A DNA stretch of 64,000 nt from a virus. Positions 14,472-24,101 of this stretch are shown here, in pieces. The DNA lies in IMG/VR virus record IMGVR_UViG_3300024261_000014, positions 1-64,000 of that record; one strand, 5' to 3'. The notes beneath the pieces are model-generated. The model had not been told where the DNA came from. It saw only the letters and a list, made by a program, of their open reading frames with translations, and did not search any database. Position 1 is the first letter of the stretch; every line of letters begins with the position of its first letter. The position numbers and the translations under genes were made by a program.

Positions 14472-15002
14472 TTAATCTAATACAATTTTAAAACTCTTCC
14501 AACCATCATCATAATAAGAACTCAATGTTAATGTATCACCAATCATACTTCTTACTGGTGCAATCATATTATTAATCTCTCCATCACTATTACTATAACT
14601 TGCCATATTACTTGTTGGAACTTCCATACCACTATAACCTGTTACATAGACTGTGTCATATGACACATATTCTAAATCATCTGTTAAACCTCTTTTAACT
14701 ACATATCCTAATGTATCACCAAGATACCACATTAAATCTGATTCCCAATAAACTTTCTCATTCATAACTGCACCAAAATCATCTGATATTGAACCTGATA
14801 CTCTATGTATTGTTTGCCAACTACCTCTATTCATTTCCAAATGATAGTATCCATTATCATCTATTGGTAACCGCATATCATACTGAATGATAGGTGGCGA
14901 GTCTTGTATTGTATCCTCACACCCAACTAAAAATAAACTAATCCCTATTAGGATGTTTCTTATTAAAATGTTTATTCTCTTGTTGTTTCTTAACTTCGTC
15001 AT
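14472..15002 (-). CDS. Lipoprotein
   Basis: About 176 residues from the ATG at 15002. A basic N-region (TKLRNNKRINILIRN), a hydrophobic run and a lipobox LFLVGCEDT predict lipid attachment at the Cys. The mature part is probably beta-rich (YHLEMNRGSWQTIHRVSG, YDTVYVTGYSG). GGAAAAAGAAGAG precedes the chosen ATG; longer starts are in frame but lack this. It overlaps the preceding small gene by 65 bases in another frame. A host-envelope role such as exclusion is possible. Confidence 0.68.
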   Translation of the reverse strand: MTKLRNNKRINILIRNILIGISLFLVGCEDTIQDSPPIIQYDMRLPIDDNGYYHLEMNRGSWQTIHRVSGSISDDFGAVMNEKVYWESDLMWYLGDTLGYVVKRGLTDDLEYVSYDTVYVTGYSGMEVPTSNMASYSNSDGEINNMIAPVRSMIGDTLTLSSYYDDGWKSFKIVLD

Positions 15003-15111
15003 AACTCTTCTTTTTCCTTTTTGGTTTAACTTTGGGTTGTATAGTATCTTGGTACGCATCTTCTTCGTATTGTTCCCAATCATCACTACCTTTACCTTTA
15101 AATTTTGTCAT
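14938..15111 (-). CDS. 57-residue charged protein overlapping the lipoprotein gene
   Basis: The frame starts MTKFKGKGSDDWEQYEEDAY and continues through a Lys-rich middle (PKRKKKSYDEVKKQQ). AAGGAG lies at perfect distance before the ATG, only 15 bases below the promoter -10 box, so it is the first gene of the operon. Its end overlaps the start of the lipoprotein. No family is recognised. Confidence 0.6.
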   Translation of the reverse strand: MTKFKGKGSDDWEQYEEDAYQDTIQPKVKPKRKKKSYDEVKKQQENKHFNKKHPNRD

Positions 15112-15125
15112 TTTATTAACTCCTT

Positions 15126-15155
15126 AATATACTACATTTTAGTAATACAAGTCAA
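15126..15155 (-). promoter_or_regulatory. Sigma70-like promoter, family member 5
   Basis: TTGACT (15150-15155), 18 bases starting TGTAT, TATATT (15126-15131), with AAGTAC ahead of the -35 box. AAGGAG and an ATG (15111) follow at once. Confidence 0.78.
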
Positions 15156-15394
15156 GTACTTTTTATTTTTAATTTCATCACCAAAATGAGAAATTCTGTT
15201 ATAGAATAATTACCACCTCTTTCATCGAATATAATGTAATTTGGTAATGATTCTGGACTTATATTTATCATATTATTTAACGCCATCCAACCTTGTGCTG
15301 GATAGAAACTACCCAAACTCTCTTCACCTAATTGATTACTACTAAACATTAGGTTTTCCTTTTTTTCTTTCTTATGCATAATGAAGTATGTCAT
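15152..15394 (-). CDS. Hypothetical protein
   Basis: 80 residues from the ATG at 15394, which overlaps the preceding stop as ATGA with AAGGAG upstream; a later ATG at 15349 also has AAGGAA. The body (GSFYPAQGWMALNNMINISP, then YIIFDERGGNYSITEFLIL) is not recognised. It is the last gene of the glycan island. Confidence 0.52.
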   Translation of the reverse strand: MTYFIMHKKEKKENLMFSSNQLGEESLGSFYPAQGWMALNNMINISPESLPNYIIFDERGGNYSITEFLILVMKLKIKST

Positions 15395-16644
15395 AATCCC
15401 CAATCTCCTTGAATCAACTCTTGTTCAGATGTAGCAAGTGATTTAATTGTTATATTAAATATCTCTATCTGTGATATCCCCAACTCACCACTATCGTGAA
15501 GTATTTCTGGAAGGTTCTCTATAATCTTAAAATTATCTTGTGTTAACTTACTTGCATCAAACCTAACCACTACACCATCTGTTGGATTAAAGTGGTCTGA
15601 ATGTATTCTCTTCTTTAAATCGAATGATGTTTGTTCTTCTTCAATGTATCTATTAGCACCAAATCCTTTATGGCCTACGAAATCACTATAGATATTATCA
15701 CACCATGGCTCTAACATTTCTAACATCCGTGTGTTACAATTCTCAACTACGAACCCAACACTAAACTTTGGTGGTACTATTGGTTTCATGTGTTCATCAT
15801 GTTTAACGAAGTGTCCCCATTTTCGTATGAACTCTCGTGTACTTTTCTGATTCTGTTTCAACCACTCATCAGATTCTCTACCTATCATAAACACTTGTCC
15901 TGCAGGATTTCGTATTGCTCCATCCTTAAATCTACTACCCCTACAAGTCATATGATATACAAACCCTTGCCATACTTGTATAAATGTGTATCCAGCAAGA
16001 TGGAATCTATTAAATATATCTGAATCCTCTTTACTCTGTGGTGCAAATATAGGGTCGTGTCCACCTATAAAATCCCAATCCTCTTTCATAATAGCCCAAG
16101 GAGCAAAGATTCCCTCTGATGTATCTCGATTCAATGCAAGTGGGCCGTATTTAATGGAATCTGAGTTTTCACTCTGTATATCCTCTACAAACTTTAACAA
16201 CTCTTCTTTCTTGAACTCTTCAGGTTCTATACCAAAATCCATCAATATCTTTTCAGGTCCGTCTGGATGTAGTGGTGGTTCTATTCTTGTGAGTGAAACT
16301 ACCTTACCCCTTTCCAAATACTTATCAATCTCTTTATCTGAATTGGGCGTTAGAATCATATCTGCGTGAAATATCATAACCCTATCGTGTGTTGCATAAT
16401 CATTAATCAATGTATCATATAGAATAGTATGTCCCAATCTATCTGGGCCCTTGTTTATATGAAGTTTGATATTCTTATCTCTCTTCATCCAAACTAATAC
16501 TTGTTCTGCAGTTCCATCAGTACTTGCATCATCTGCAATACAAATCTCGTGGTCTGCGGATTGATGTTCCCGAATACTTTCGTACGCTTGTTTCAGGTAG
16601 CGTAGGTTATTCCTTGATGGAATAATAAAACTAATCGGCTTCAT
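15391..16644 (-). CDS. Family 2 glycosyltransferase
   Basis: 417 residues. The GT-A domain (residues 1-240) opens ISFIIPSRNNLRYLKQAYES and has the nucleotide-sugar elements IADDASTDGTAEQV and FHADMILTP (DxD-type metal site). A later EDSDIFNRFHLAGY segment suits the acceptor/base region. The remaining 170 residues are unassigned. It overlaps the epimerase gene by 14 bases. The donor and acceptor are unknown. Confidence 0.85.
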   Translation of the reverse strand: MKPISFIIPSRNNLRYLKQAYESIREHQSADHEICIADDASTDGTAEQVLVWMKRDKNIKLHINKGPDRLGHTILYDTLINDYATHDRVMIFHADMILTPNSDKEIDKYLERGKVVSLTRIEPPLHPDGPEKILMDFGIEPEEFKKEELLKFVEDIQSENSDSIKYGPLALNRDTSEGIFAPWAIMKEDWDFIGGHDPIFAPQSKEDSDIFNRFHLAGYTFIQVWQGFVYHMTCRGSRFKDGAIRNPAGQVFMIGRESDEWLKQNQKSTREFIRKWGHFVKHDEHMKPIVPPKFSVGFVVENCNTRMLEMLEPWCDNIYSDFVGHKGFGANRYIEEEQTSFDLKKRIHSDHFNPTDGVVVRFDASKLTQDNFKIIENLPEILHDSGELGISQIEIFNITIKSLATSEQELIQGDWGL

Positions 16645-17500
16645 TTACTTGTTCCTTTACCCACGTTAGTAGGTTTTCTTTTGGTGACCATCCGAGTAAC
16701 TCATTTGCCAATGTATCTGTACAAAGTGTTTCTCTCATTTCACCTGCTCGTTTTGGTACTTTTACACTTGGATGTCCACCAAATGCTTCTGCTAATTCAT
16801 TGATAGAATAGTTTACTCCACTACCCAACTCAAAGAAATTACCATTAACTTCTCCATCAACTAACTTCTCTGCTGATTTAACTAACCCATCTACAATATC
16901 ATAGACATGTGTAAAATCTCTTCGTTGTTCTCCATCCCAAGTTATGGTTATATCTCTACCATCTTCCCATTGTTTCATAAACACACCTACGACAGTACAA
17001 TATTCCCCATCTACTAATTGTTTAGGCCCATATACATTATAGAACCTACATACTATTGTTGGTACTTCATATATCTGATGGTATAATTTCACCAATTCTT
17101 CACCTTGCCATTTACTAAATGAATAAGGATTTGCGTGAACATCACCATGTACTGATGATGAACCTGCATAAACTACTGGTATATTTCCGTGTGTTCTTGA
17201 GTATTCTAACACTCGTTGAGTACCCAATGAGTTTGTATCAATCGTTGATGTTGGGTCATCAAATGATGGTTGTATTCTTGCCAATGCAGCTAAATGAAAT
17301 ATACAATCCACTCCATCTATCCCATCAAGTATTTCATCTTCTCTAATATCGCCGTGAATATAGTTACACTGCTCGTGTTCGTTATCTTTAGTACCTGTAT
17401 AGTAATTATCTATAGCAATTACATCGTGTCCATCTTTTAATAATCTTTTAATTAAATTAGTGCCAATGAACCCAGCACCACCCGTTACTAATATATTCAT
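16631..17500 (-). CDS. NAD-dependent sugar epimerase/dehydratase, extended SDR
   Basis: About 289 residues from the ATG at 17500, which overlaps the preceding stop as ATGA. The Rossmann glycine motif MNILVTGGAGFIGTN is at the N-terminus. The catalytic triad is visible: Ser in VYAGSSSVHG, and Tyr and Lys in NPYSFSKWQGE. A substrate-loop RRDFTHVYDIVDG matches nucleotide-sugar 4-epimerases such as GalE and WbpP. It probably supplies a donor sugar to neighbouring transferases. Confidence 0.88.
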   Translation of the reverse strand: MNILVTGGAGFIGTNLIKRLLKDGHDVIAIDNYYTGTKDNEHEQCNYIHGDIREDEILDGIDGVDCIFHLAALARIQPSFDDPTSTIDTNSLGTQRVLEYSRTHGNIPVVYAGSSSVHGDVHANPYSFSKWQGEELVKLYHQIYEVPTIVCRFYNVYGPKQLVDGEYCTVVGVFMKQWEDGRDITITWDGEQRRDFTHVYDIVDGLVKSAEKLVDGEVNGNFFELGSGVNYSINELAEAFGGHPSVKVPKRAGEMRETLCTDTLANELLGWSPKENLLTWVKEQVNEAD

Positions 17501-18408
17501 TTGTTTCTTAACTCCCAGTTTCGTTTCCATACTTCTTCAGTATAGTTTGATTCATATTTCTTTTTAATTGTATCACTACATAAATTATAAAACTTCTCAG
17601 ATTCTTTTAATTTCTTTGCAATATTCTTTGCTTTCTCTAAATCTCCTACATCGACTGTTGTTAGTGGATGTAATATTTCTTGTGTATCCAAACCCTTATA
17701 TCCAATACAAGGAATTCCATGAAAACCGCAATTTAATGCGAATGTTCCTGCTGCGTGTGTTCTCATCAAGTGAACACCTATATTATATTGTGATAAACAA
17801 TCAATCCAATCTCTCCAACTCATATAAGGTAGATAATTTATATCTTCTATAGAATCTTCTTGTTGTTGTTTTCTACCCATCGATGGAGCAGACATTGGAT
17901 TTCCAATCTCCCTCGCTATAATATAAGAATCGAATCCACCATACCAACTAACCATATTACCACCAATCATAGTGGTATCTCCCCACTCACTTCTTGGTAT
18001 TAAACCATCAGTAATCATTAGACTTCTCATCACCCTCACATCTTCACAACCCAATCCCCTATAGTAATCTACATCACTATTGTTGTGACAATATATCCAA
18101 TCTGCATCCATCAATGTGTTAAAATATTTAAATTGTTGTTCAATTGAATAATCTTGAAAAAACCAATGTGGGCCTTCTTGCATTACCGCAACTTTATCAC
18201 AACACTTTCTTATAAAATCCAAACTAACATTAGGATTATTCTTTGGTATAATAACTATACCCAAATCAAATTTTTCGTCTGGTAGTACATTTAAATTACA
18301 CATTGGTGCATCTAATGCTATTGCCCATGCACACTCCGTACGCGCATTTGGGAAATCTCGTGGGTATCTTTGATTATTTCCTGTCTCTGAAAAGAATGCT
18401 ATCTTCAT
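17497..18408 (-). CDS. GT-B-type glycosyltransferase-like protein
   Basis: 303 residues opening MKIAFFSETGNNQRYPRDF. The C-terminal half has the layout of a GT-B donor domain: YLPYMSWRDWIDCLSQYNIG, then NCGFHGIPCIGYKG in place of the usual E-x7-E region. No clear catalytic Glu pair can be assigned. Four-base overlaps on both sides show tight coupling. Confidence 0.68.
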   Translation of the reverse strand: MKIAFFSETGNNQRYPRDFPNARTECAWAIALDAPMCNLNVLPDEKFDLGIVIIPKNNPNVSLDFIRKCCDKVAVMQEGPHWFFQDYSIEQQFKYFNTLMDADWIYCHNNSDVDYYRGLGCEDVRVMRSLMITDGLIPRSEWGDTTMIGGNMVSWYGGFDSYIIAREIGNPMSAPSMGRKQQQEDSIEDINYLPYMSWRDWIDCLSQYNIGVHLMRTHAAGTFALNCGFHGIPCIGYKGLDTQEILHPLTTVDVGDLEKAKNIAKKLKESEKFYNLCSDTIKKKYESNYTEEVWKRNWELRNK

Positions 18409-19070
18409 TTTATCTCTGAAATTGTAACAAATTGTAATTCATATTGTGATAATAAGTATTCAATAACTTTTTCAAAATGTAAAAAATTTTCTTCTGACCA
18501 TACATTATCATTATGAGTCCCATTGATATGTGATTGAAACATAAATGTATTTCCATATAAACTTATGTTCTCTGATTCATGTATCCCATCACACCCCTCA
18601 AAGAATTTACAATCCCAAGTTATTCCTTTATTGATTTCACTATGTCCTGCAACCCACTCAAAATAGTTACTGATTGCATCTGCAGATGCTTGATTCACTC
18701 CCCAACCTGGTGCTCTAAATCCTTTTGGTTTATATCCACATGATTCCCATAACTTAATTGAATCTTGGATTCTTTGTACTGCAGGTCCATATTCCAATTC
18801 AAAAAATTCCATTTCACCAATTCCATCGGTATGACATGCGTGATAATGGCCGTGATTACTCATTTCAATCCAATCATATTGTTTCCAAAAATCTACGAAC
18901 TGGGTACTAATAGGGAAATGGCCGTGATAGTTACTCGGTATGAATAGATTAAACTTAACACCATATTTCTTATTAAGTTCTTTAAGATATTCTACTTGAA
19001 CATCTCCCTCTATCCCCCAACCCTTTTCTGGATGTACATCATCTATTGCTACTACTACGTTATTTTTCAT
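18405..19070 (-). CDS. Polysaccharide deacetylase-like (CE4/NodB)
   Basis: About 222 residues from the ATG at 19070, inside the last codons of the preceding gene. CE4 motifs can be placed: the Asp pair in VVVAIDDVHP, the metal His residues in SNHGHYHACH, and the RAPGW motif. Such enzymes remove N-acetyl groups from sugars, or act as related hydrolases. Context suggests modification of a glycan made by this island. Confidence 0.75.
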   Translation of the reverse strand: MKNNVVVAIDDVHPEKGWGIEGDVQVEYLKELNKKYGVKFNLFIPSNYHGHFPISTQFVDFWKQYDWIEMSNHGHYHACHTDGIGEMEFFELEYGPAVQRIQDSIKLWESCGYKPKGFRAPGWGVNQASADAISNYFEWVAGHSEINKGITWDCKFFEGCDGIHESENISLYGNTFMFQSHINGTHNDNVWSEENFLHFEKVIEYLLSQYELQFVTISEIK

Positions 19071-20100
19071 AATCTTTGAATACATCTTCCCAAGTATATG
19101 TGTATGTTTGTTTGTTTAAATTGAATGCGTTTTGTTGTGACATCTTATCTGCATTTTGAAACCAAAATTGTTTCTTTCTCATAATAGTCATATCATCTGT
19201 TTCAAAATCTTGTCCTTTGATATACATCCTCTTGTTAGGTAACTTCCTATTGTGTACTAATAAAACATTCTTTATAATATATTGTGTTAACCCACCTTGA
19301 AAGTGTATCAAACAATTGTTCATAAATGCTGTATCCTCGTGTACAAAGAATACACTTTTTGGTATGTTAACTCCACTCTTAATTACATCTGATGATATAA
19401 CTAACCCACACCCATTAAACTTTAACTTATTGGTTACTTTTATATCTAATTCATCAACCTTATCGTTAATCAAATCCATCTCTTGTTGTTTCATATTGTA
19501 TCGCAAACTCCACCAATTTGTTAAATCACCCTCTATAAATGGTTTATCTGTGAAATCTGGATGTTCTAATATTGTCCAAGTATCATCCCACATTTTACAA
19601 GTACTGAAAAACCCAACATACTTTGGTGTGGTTTCCTTTGCTGCTGTATGTAGGTTATCTAATATCTCAAAGGTTTGATTTGGTATCAATGAATCACTTT
19701 CACCCCACATAAGTACATCAACCTCTTCACAATACTTTTCATTGAACTCTCTACGATAATCTGCGATAGTATAAATCTCTTCTATTGTACCACCACCATT
19801 GTTATCATGTTCTACTAAGTTTATAGTGTAGTTTTGTGCATCAGCATAGTGATGGTCATAACCAAATACACTCTTTAGTATTTCTCTGAAGTTATCTCGT
19901 AGTTCACCAATAGTTATTTTCTTTTCATCAACTTGTTCTAATCCTTGATTCAAATTAAAACAAATATCAATAATCACATTCTCTTTGTTTTCAATCTTAG
20001 TTAATGCTTTTTGTACACTAAGTAGATAATCTTTTATTATATCAATTTCATAGAATTGTACTAAACAACCTATCGCAATCTTGTTGGTTAACTTATGCAT
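19060..20100 (-). CDS. Glycosyltransferase-like protein (GT-A)
   Basis: 346 residues. An acidic metal-site candidate, VLMWGESDSLIPNQ, and a downstream VFFVHEDTAFMNN match the two acidic elements of GT-A enzymes. The start IAIGCLVQFYEIDIIKDYL resembles family 2 openings. It overlaps both neighbours by a few codons. Confidence 0.68.
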   Translation of the reverse strand: MHKLTNKIAIGCLVQFYEIDIIKDYLLSVQKALTKIENKENVIIDICFNLNQGLEQVDEKKITIGELRDNFREILKSVFGYDHHYADAQNYTINLVEHDNNGGGTIEEIYTIADYRREFNEKYCEEVDVLMWGESDSLIPNQTFEILDNLHTAAKETTPKYVGFFSTCKMWDDTWTILEHPDFTDKPFIEGDLTNWWSLRYNMKQQEMDLINDKVDELDIKVTNKLKFNGCGLVISSDVIKSGVNIPKSVFFVHEDTAFMNNCLIHFQGGLTQYIIKNVLLVHNRKLPNKRMYIKGQDFETDDMTIMRKKQFWFQNADKMSQQNAFNLNKQTYTYTWEDVFKDYEK

Positions 20101-20857
20101 AATTGTGTTTTACTCTCTCCCACACATTCTTCATCAAAGCATTTCGTTCTTTCTTTTCGAACCCATTAAAATGCCACACCCAACCTACATTCCATAGTAA
20201 ATCACTCTGTAATATTCCCCTTAGATGTAATTGCTGTAGGTTAAATCTCTCATCTAAGAACTCTATCTCGTGTTCACTATTTCGTATCATATAATTGATA
20301 GGTGTTTGGTCTGAACCTTTCTTTACAGTCTCGTGTTGTCTCATTCGTATTTCATCTTCATTTTTGTAATAGAAATCCGTAACACTCTTACACCACTCTT
20401 TGTGTTTTTTATTCAATACAATAAAACCACAATTAAAATATGTTAACCAATCAAACTTCACATCAGGCCAGAAATCTTGGTAACCTTGAATACTATTGTG
20501 TGTCCACTCTATAAAAAATCTATCTTGTATTGCACCGAACTCACCCTTAGATGCTTCAAAGAAATCTGGACAATCCCAATGTACCATCGTATCAATATCA
20601 ACTAATGCCACATTATCATATTCTATACCATTTGCATCTAATACTTCCATTGCATGCCATCTCTGCCAAGTAGGTTTCATACCTGGAACTTTATGTGTTC
20701 CATCACCCTTTGGTCGTAACTCATCTTCTAATATAAATAACTCTACACCATTCTTATCACACCAATATTGCCACGATTTATAACACCATTCAGCATAATC
20801 TAATCTGTCTGGTGCATCTATCATTGCAGTCATAAATACTACATTCTTACTCTTCAT
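20093..20857 (-). CDS. GT8-like glycosyltransferase
   Basis: 254 residues opening NVVFMTAMIDAPDRLDYAEW. The DxD motif is in NVALVDIDTMVHWDCP, followed by LTYFNCGFIVLNKKH and a SDQTPINYMI segment. This order is typical of GT8 and related retaining transferases. It lies mid-island and overlaps the small gene upstream. Confidence 0.8.
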   Translation of the reverse strand: MKSKNVVFMTAMIDAPDRLDYAEWCYKSWQYWCDKNGVELFILEDELRPKGDGTHKVPGMKPTWQRWHAMEVLDANGIEYDNVALVDIDTMVHWDCPDFFEASKGEFGAIQDRFFIEWTHNSIQGYQDFWPDVKFDWLTYFNCGFIVLNKKHKEWCKSVTDFYYKNEDEIRMRQHETVKKGSDQTPINYMIRNSEHEIEFLDERFNLQQLHLRGILQSDLLWNVGWVWHFNGFEKKERNALMKNVWERVKHNYA

Positions 20858-21074
20858 TAAAAACCTCTATACATAATATGTTTTTATCATTAACCATTAT
20901 CCAAGTACCATCCATCTGTTTAAACTTAGTGAACTGCCCTTGTAACAATGATTTTGATAAGACATGATTAAATGTTCTTTTCTCACCACCAACAAAATGT
21001 ATGATTTGTGTTACCACTTCACCTACTGCATTTACTGATGACCTTAAATCTGTATATTCTTTACTACTATCCAT
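20847..21074 (-). CDS. Phage hypothetical protein
   Basis: 75 residues, with the core FVGGEKRTFNHVLSKSLLQG and FTKFKQMDGTWIMVNDKN, a small beta-rich pattern I associate with marine T4-like phages. AAGGAAAA lies directly before the ATG. Unlike its neighbours it shows no link to sugars. Confidence 0.55.
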   Translation of the reverse strand: MDSSKEYTDLRSSVNAVGEVVTQIIHFVGGEKRTFNHVLSKSLLQGQFTKFKQMDGTWIMVNDKNILCIEVFNEE

Positions 21075-21687
21075 TTTTCCTTAACCCTACTATCGTTTGT
21101 CCACCCTCTCCTACTTGTGTATCTTTTATACTAACAACTTCAGTATAATAATCAAACACTTTATGATATTCTGGTCTTGGCCAGAAATCGTGTATGAAAA
21201 CGATGGAATCTTCATCTATATAATTTAATACTTTGTATGCACAATCTGTTCTTGCTCTACCATCTATGAATACTATATCAAAATGGTCAACCCCCAAGTT
21301 ATCTACATAATCTATGTACTCACCCCAAACATATTTATCTCTTGGATATACACAATCATCTAACTTTGGTATATTATGATTATCTAAATGTTCTGAAGCA
21401 TATAGTATATTATCATCATACTTGTTCCAAAATTCTTCTCTATTGGTTGGTACACCCTTTGGTATATCACATAAGTGTATTTCTGCGTTATTAAGTTTAT
21501 CATCATATAATTCCTGTTGTACATTCCAATACCAATCTAAGTTATGTTCTATACTATAAAACTTCTTTACATACTTTGGGAATATTGTAGTACTACCACC
21601 ACAACCCCACTCTAACATTACCGAATCATCTTTGCAATAACTCTGTACTAATTCTATTTCTCGTGGATGTATATTAGGTGTTAACAT
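21067..21687 (-). CDS. Class I SAM-dependent methyltransferase
   Basis: 206 residues. SAM motif I is VMLEWGCGGSTTIFP near residue 25, a post-I acidic residue lies in YSIEHNLDWYW, and motif IV-like FDIVFIDGRAR follows. It likely methylates a small molecule or glycan, given its place among sugar genes. It overlaps the next methyltransferase by seven bases. Confidence 0.82.
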   Translation of the reverse strand: MLTPNIHPREIELVQSYCKDDSVMLEWGCGGSTTIFPKYVKKFYSIEHNLDWYWNVQQELYDDKLNNAEIHLCDIPKGVPTNREEFWNKYDDNILYASEHLDNHNIPKLDDCVYPRDKYVWGEYIDYVDNLGVDHFDIVFIDGRARTDCAYKVLNYIDEDSIVFIHDFWPRPEYHKVFDYYTEVVSIKDTQVGEGGQTIVGLRKNG

Positions 21688-22214
21688 AATCTTGAAAATG
21701 TATGTCTATCATTTTGGTTACCATAAACTAATTCGTAATCGCGTTCGATTGTTTTAAAACTCATACCATTTCGTGATTCAGCAATTCTATCCCTTGAATC
21801 AGAACCACCCTCAAATAGTATATGTTTACCTTTCTTAATCATATCTTGTATAAACTCATTATCTAATATTTTTTTGATTCTTTGACCTTCGTTATGAACA
21901 TCTATGTAGAGTAAATCAAATTCTATTGGATTATCAAAGTATGTATCATAACTTTCATTGTAGTAATATATATCATCTACGATGCCCCAAGTACCAAAGT
22001 TTTTTGATGCACCTTGATATTTTTCTTCATCTAATTCTCGTGAATGTAATTCACCACCATAAGTTTCTTGTGCTTTTCTCATATAGATTGTTGTAGAACC
22101 CCAACCACTGCCAAACTCTATAATAGTTTTAGGTTTATGTTCTATAACATAATCATACATCTTTTCCAAATAACCTTTAGGATAAGGTGTTGGAAGATTT
22201 ACATTTGGGTACAT
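21681..22214 (-). CDS. Class I SAM-dependent methyltransferase
   Basis: 177 residues. Motif I is TIIEFGSGWGSTTIYMRK, and FDLLYIDVHNEGQ follows as motif IV. The two adjacent methyltransferases are not close copies. Its ATG shares one base with the aminotransferase stop (TAATG). A sugar O-methyltransferase is a fair guess. Confidence 0.8.
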   Translation of the reverse strand: MYPNVNLPTPYPKGYLEKMYDYVIEHKPKTIIEFGSGWGSTTIYMRKAQETYGGELHSRELDEEKYQGASKNFGTWGIVDDIYYYNESYDTYFDNPIEFDLLYIDVHNEGQRIKKILDNEFIQDMIKKGKHILFEGGSDSRDRIAESRNGMSFKTIERDYELVYGNQNDRHTFSRLC

Positions 22215-23380
22215 TACCAGCCTTTTTTAATAGTCTGAACGATATACTCTCGTTCTTTTTTAGTAACCCACCACCCAACTGGTATTGCAATTAATCTTGG
22301 TGCAATCCTATCAAGTGTAGGTAGGTTTCTCTGAAATTCCTTTACACAACTATGAATATCATTTCTCTCGTGAACTTGTGATACCATAATATCGTGTTTC
22401 TTCATATGTTCCATAAAATCATCTTTTCTATCAACTAATAAACTATAAATCCAAAACGATGATTTGTGATTAGGTTTTCTTTCTAATAATTGTACATCTG
22501 TTACATCACTCAACTCTTCATCATAGTATTGTGCGTTATCTTGGTGTTTACCAACTATCTCATCTAAATGTTTAAAGTTCTCAATACCAAGTGTTGCAGC
22601 AATATCATTCATATGAAATTTGAATCCCCACTCTTTGATATCCTCTTCACATCTGAAATCTTTCTTATTAGATTCTCTATCTATACCATACCATCTTAAC
22701 AACTTAGACCTATCATATGATTCTCTATCTGGTGTGATTAATATCCCACCATCACCCGTTGTGATATGTTTAATTGCCTGGAAACTGAAAGTACTCCAAT
22801 TACCATATGAACCTACTGGTTTGTTATTATATGTAGAACCCATCGCGTGAGCACAATCTTCTATAATTGCTGGTTTAAAACCAAATCTTTTTTCTGTGTT
22901 CCTTGCAATCATATCTAATCTATCTAAATCGACTGGATAACCACCCCAATGTACAACAAATATAACTTTTGTTTTCTTTGTTATCTTTCTCTCTAAATCC
23001 ACTAAATCCATATTCAATGTGTTCTCATCTACATCAACCCATTTTATTTTTAGGTTGTTTGCAAGTATTGGCCAATTGGTTGCAGTACAAGTTAGTGGTG
23101 TAGTTAATACTTCATCACCATCTTTTAAACCAGGCCATACTTCTCTTGATGCACACCCATCAAATACTTCTTGTATTGGATTCTTCAATTGATGTAGTGC
23201 CAAATGTTCTGCAGATGTTGCAGCATTTACAGTCGATATATAATCAACTCCAAAGTATTCTTTTAGATTACTTTCAAATTCTTCTACCTTTGGCCCTTGT
23301 CCTATAAACCCACTCTCCAATACCTTTCGTACTGATTTGTGAGCATTCTTGTCCATAAATACTTTAAATAGTGGTATCAT
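22214..23380 (-). CDS. DegT/DnrJ/EryC1-family sugar aminotransferase
   Basis: 388 residues, full length for this PLP fold. The N-terminal GFIGQGPKVEEFE, the cofactor region VNAATSAEHLALH, the Asp-bearing AIIEDCAHAMGS and the Schiff-base lysine in SFQAIKHITTGDGG are all present. These enzymes aminate a keto nucleotide sugar. The epimerase/dehydratase at 16631-17500 could feed it. Confidence 0.92.
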   Translation of the reverse strand: MIPLFKVFMDKNAHKSVRKVLESGFIGQGPKVEEFESNLKEYFGVDYISTVNAATSAEHLALHQLKNPIQEVFDGCASREVWPGLKDGDEVLTTPLTCTATNWPILANNLKIKWVDVDENTLNMDLVDLERKITKKTKVIFVVHWGGYPVDLDRLDMIARNTEKRFGFKPAIIEDCAHAMGSTYNNKPVGSYGNWSTFSFQAIKHITTGDGGILITPDRESYDRSKLLRWYGIDRESNKKDFRCEEDIKEWGFKFHMNDIAATLGIENFKHLDEIVGKHQDNAQYYDEELSDVTDVQLLERKPNHKSSFWIYSLLVDRKDDFMEHMKKHDIMVSQVHERNDIHSCVKEFQRNLPTLDRIAPRLIAIPVGWWVTKKEREYIVQTIKKGW

Positions 23381-24101
23381 CTAAGTATCTCCTCGCTTCC
23401 TTGTTCCATAAATCTATGGTTTCTTGTGGTCTTGTTTCTCCTCTACCATAATGGAAGAAGAATGGTTTTTGATTGATTGAACATTGTTCTCCGTGTGGTA
23501 AATTTAAAATGTGTTTTGATTTATCACCAACATATTGTCCTTGCATTGTAAATGATGTATTCTCTAATATAATACAACTCTCTCTATTCTCTGCTGCTAC
23601 CTTAGTTATGTTACCACAACTATCAATGTGAGTTGCATCAGGATACAAATCATACTTCTCAAAATTCTCTCGTTTAAATATCATAAACATTTCTCTACAT
23701 ATACTTCTATCAAACCTATTACTCACCAAGAAAACATTTTCTATTAGTGGTAATATATCCTCTGTCCAAGTATCAAGGAATAATATATCTGAATCTAAAA
23801 AACAAACTATTGGATTGGAAGTATTTTTCATACCCATTGTTAATCCTGCAGAATGATTTATACTACCATCACCAGGTTTCTTCCAAACACCATTTTGTGG
23901 GCCTTTTAATATCTGATAGTTATCCTTATCCTTATAAAGTTCTTTGTATCGTTTTACATCATCACCATTATCAACTATAGTTACATCAAATGGATGGTCT
24001 ACGAACTTCTCCACACTTTCAAGTGCGAGTTTTACATACTCGGTATTCTTGAAACTTACTATTATAAAATCTATTTTATTTAATGTGTTGACCACTATCA
24101 T
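23364..24101 (-). CDS. Family 2 glycosyltransferase
   Basis: 245 residues. Typical opening (IDFIIVSFKNTEYVKLALES), VTIVDNGDD for nucleotide binding and VCFLDSDILFLDTW as DxD. The end HYGRGETRPQETIDLWNK may belong to the acceptor side. It overlaps both neighbours. Confidence 0.86.
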   Translation of the reverse strand: MIVVNTLNKIDFIIVSFKNTEYVKLALESVEKFVDHPFDVTIVDNGDDVKRYKELYKDKDNYQILKGPQNGVWKKPGDGSINHSAGLTMGMKNTSNPIVCFLDSDILFLDTWTEDILPLIENVFLVSNRFDRSICREMFMIFKRENFEKYDLYPDATHIDSCGNITKVAAENRESCIILENTSFTMQGQYVGDKSKHILNLPHGEQCSINQKPFFFHYGRGETRPQETIDLWNKEARRYLDDTTI

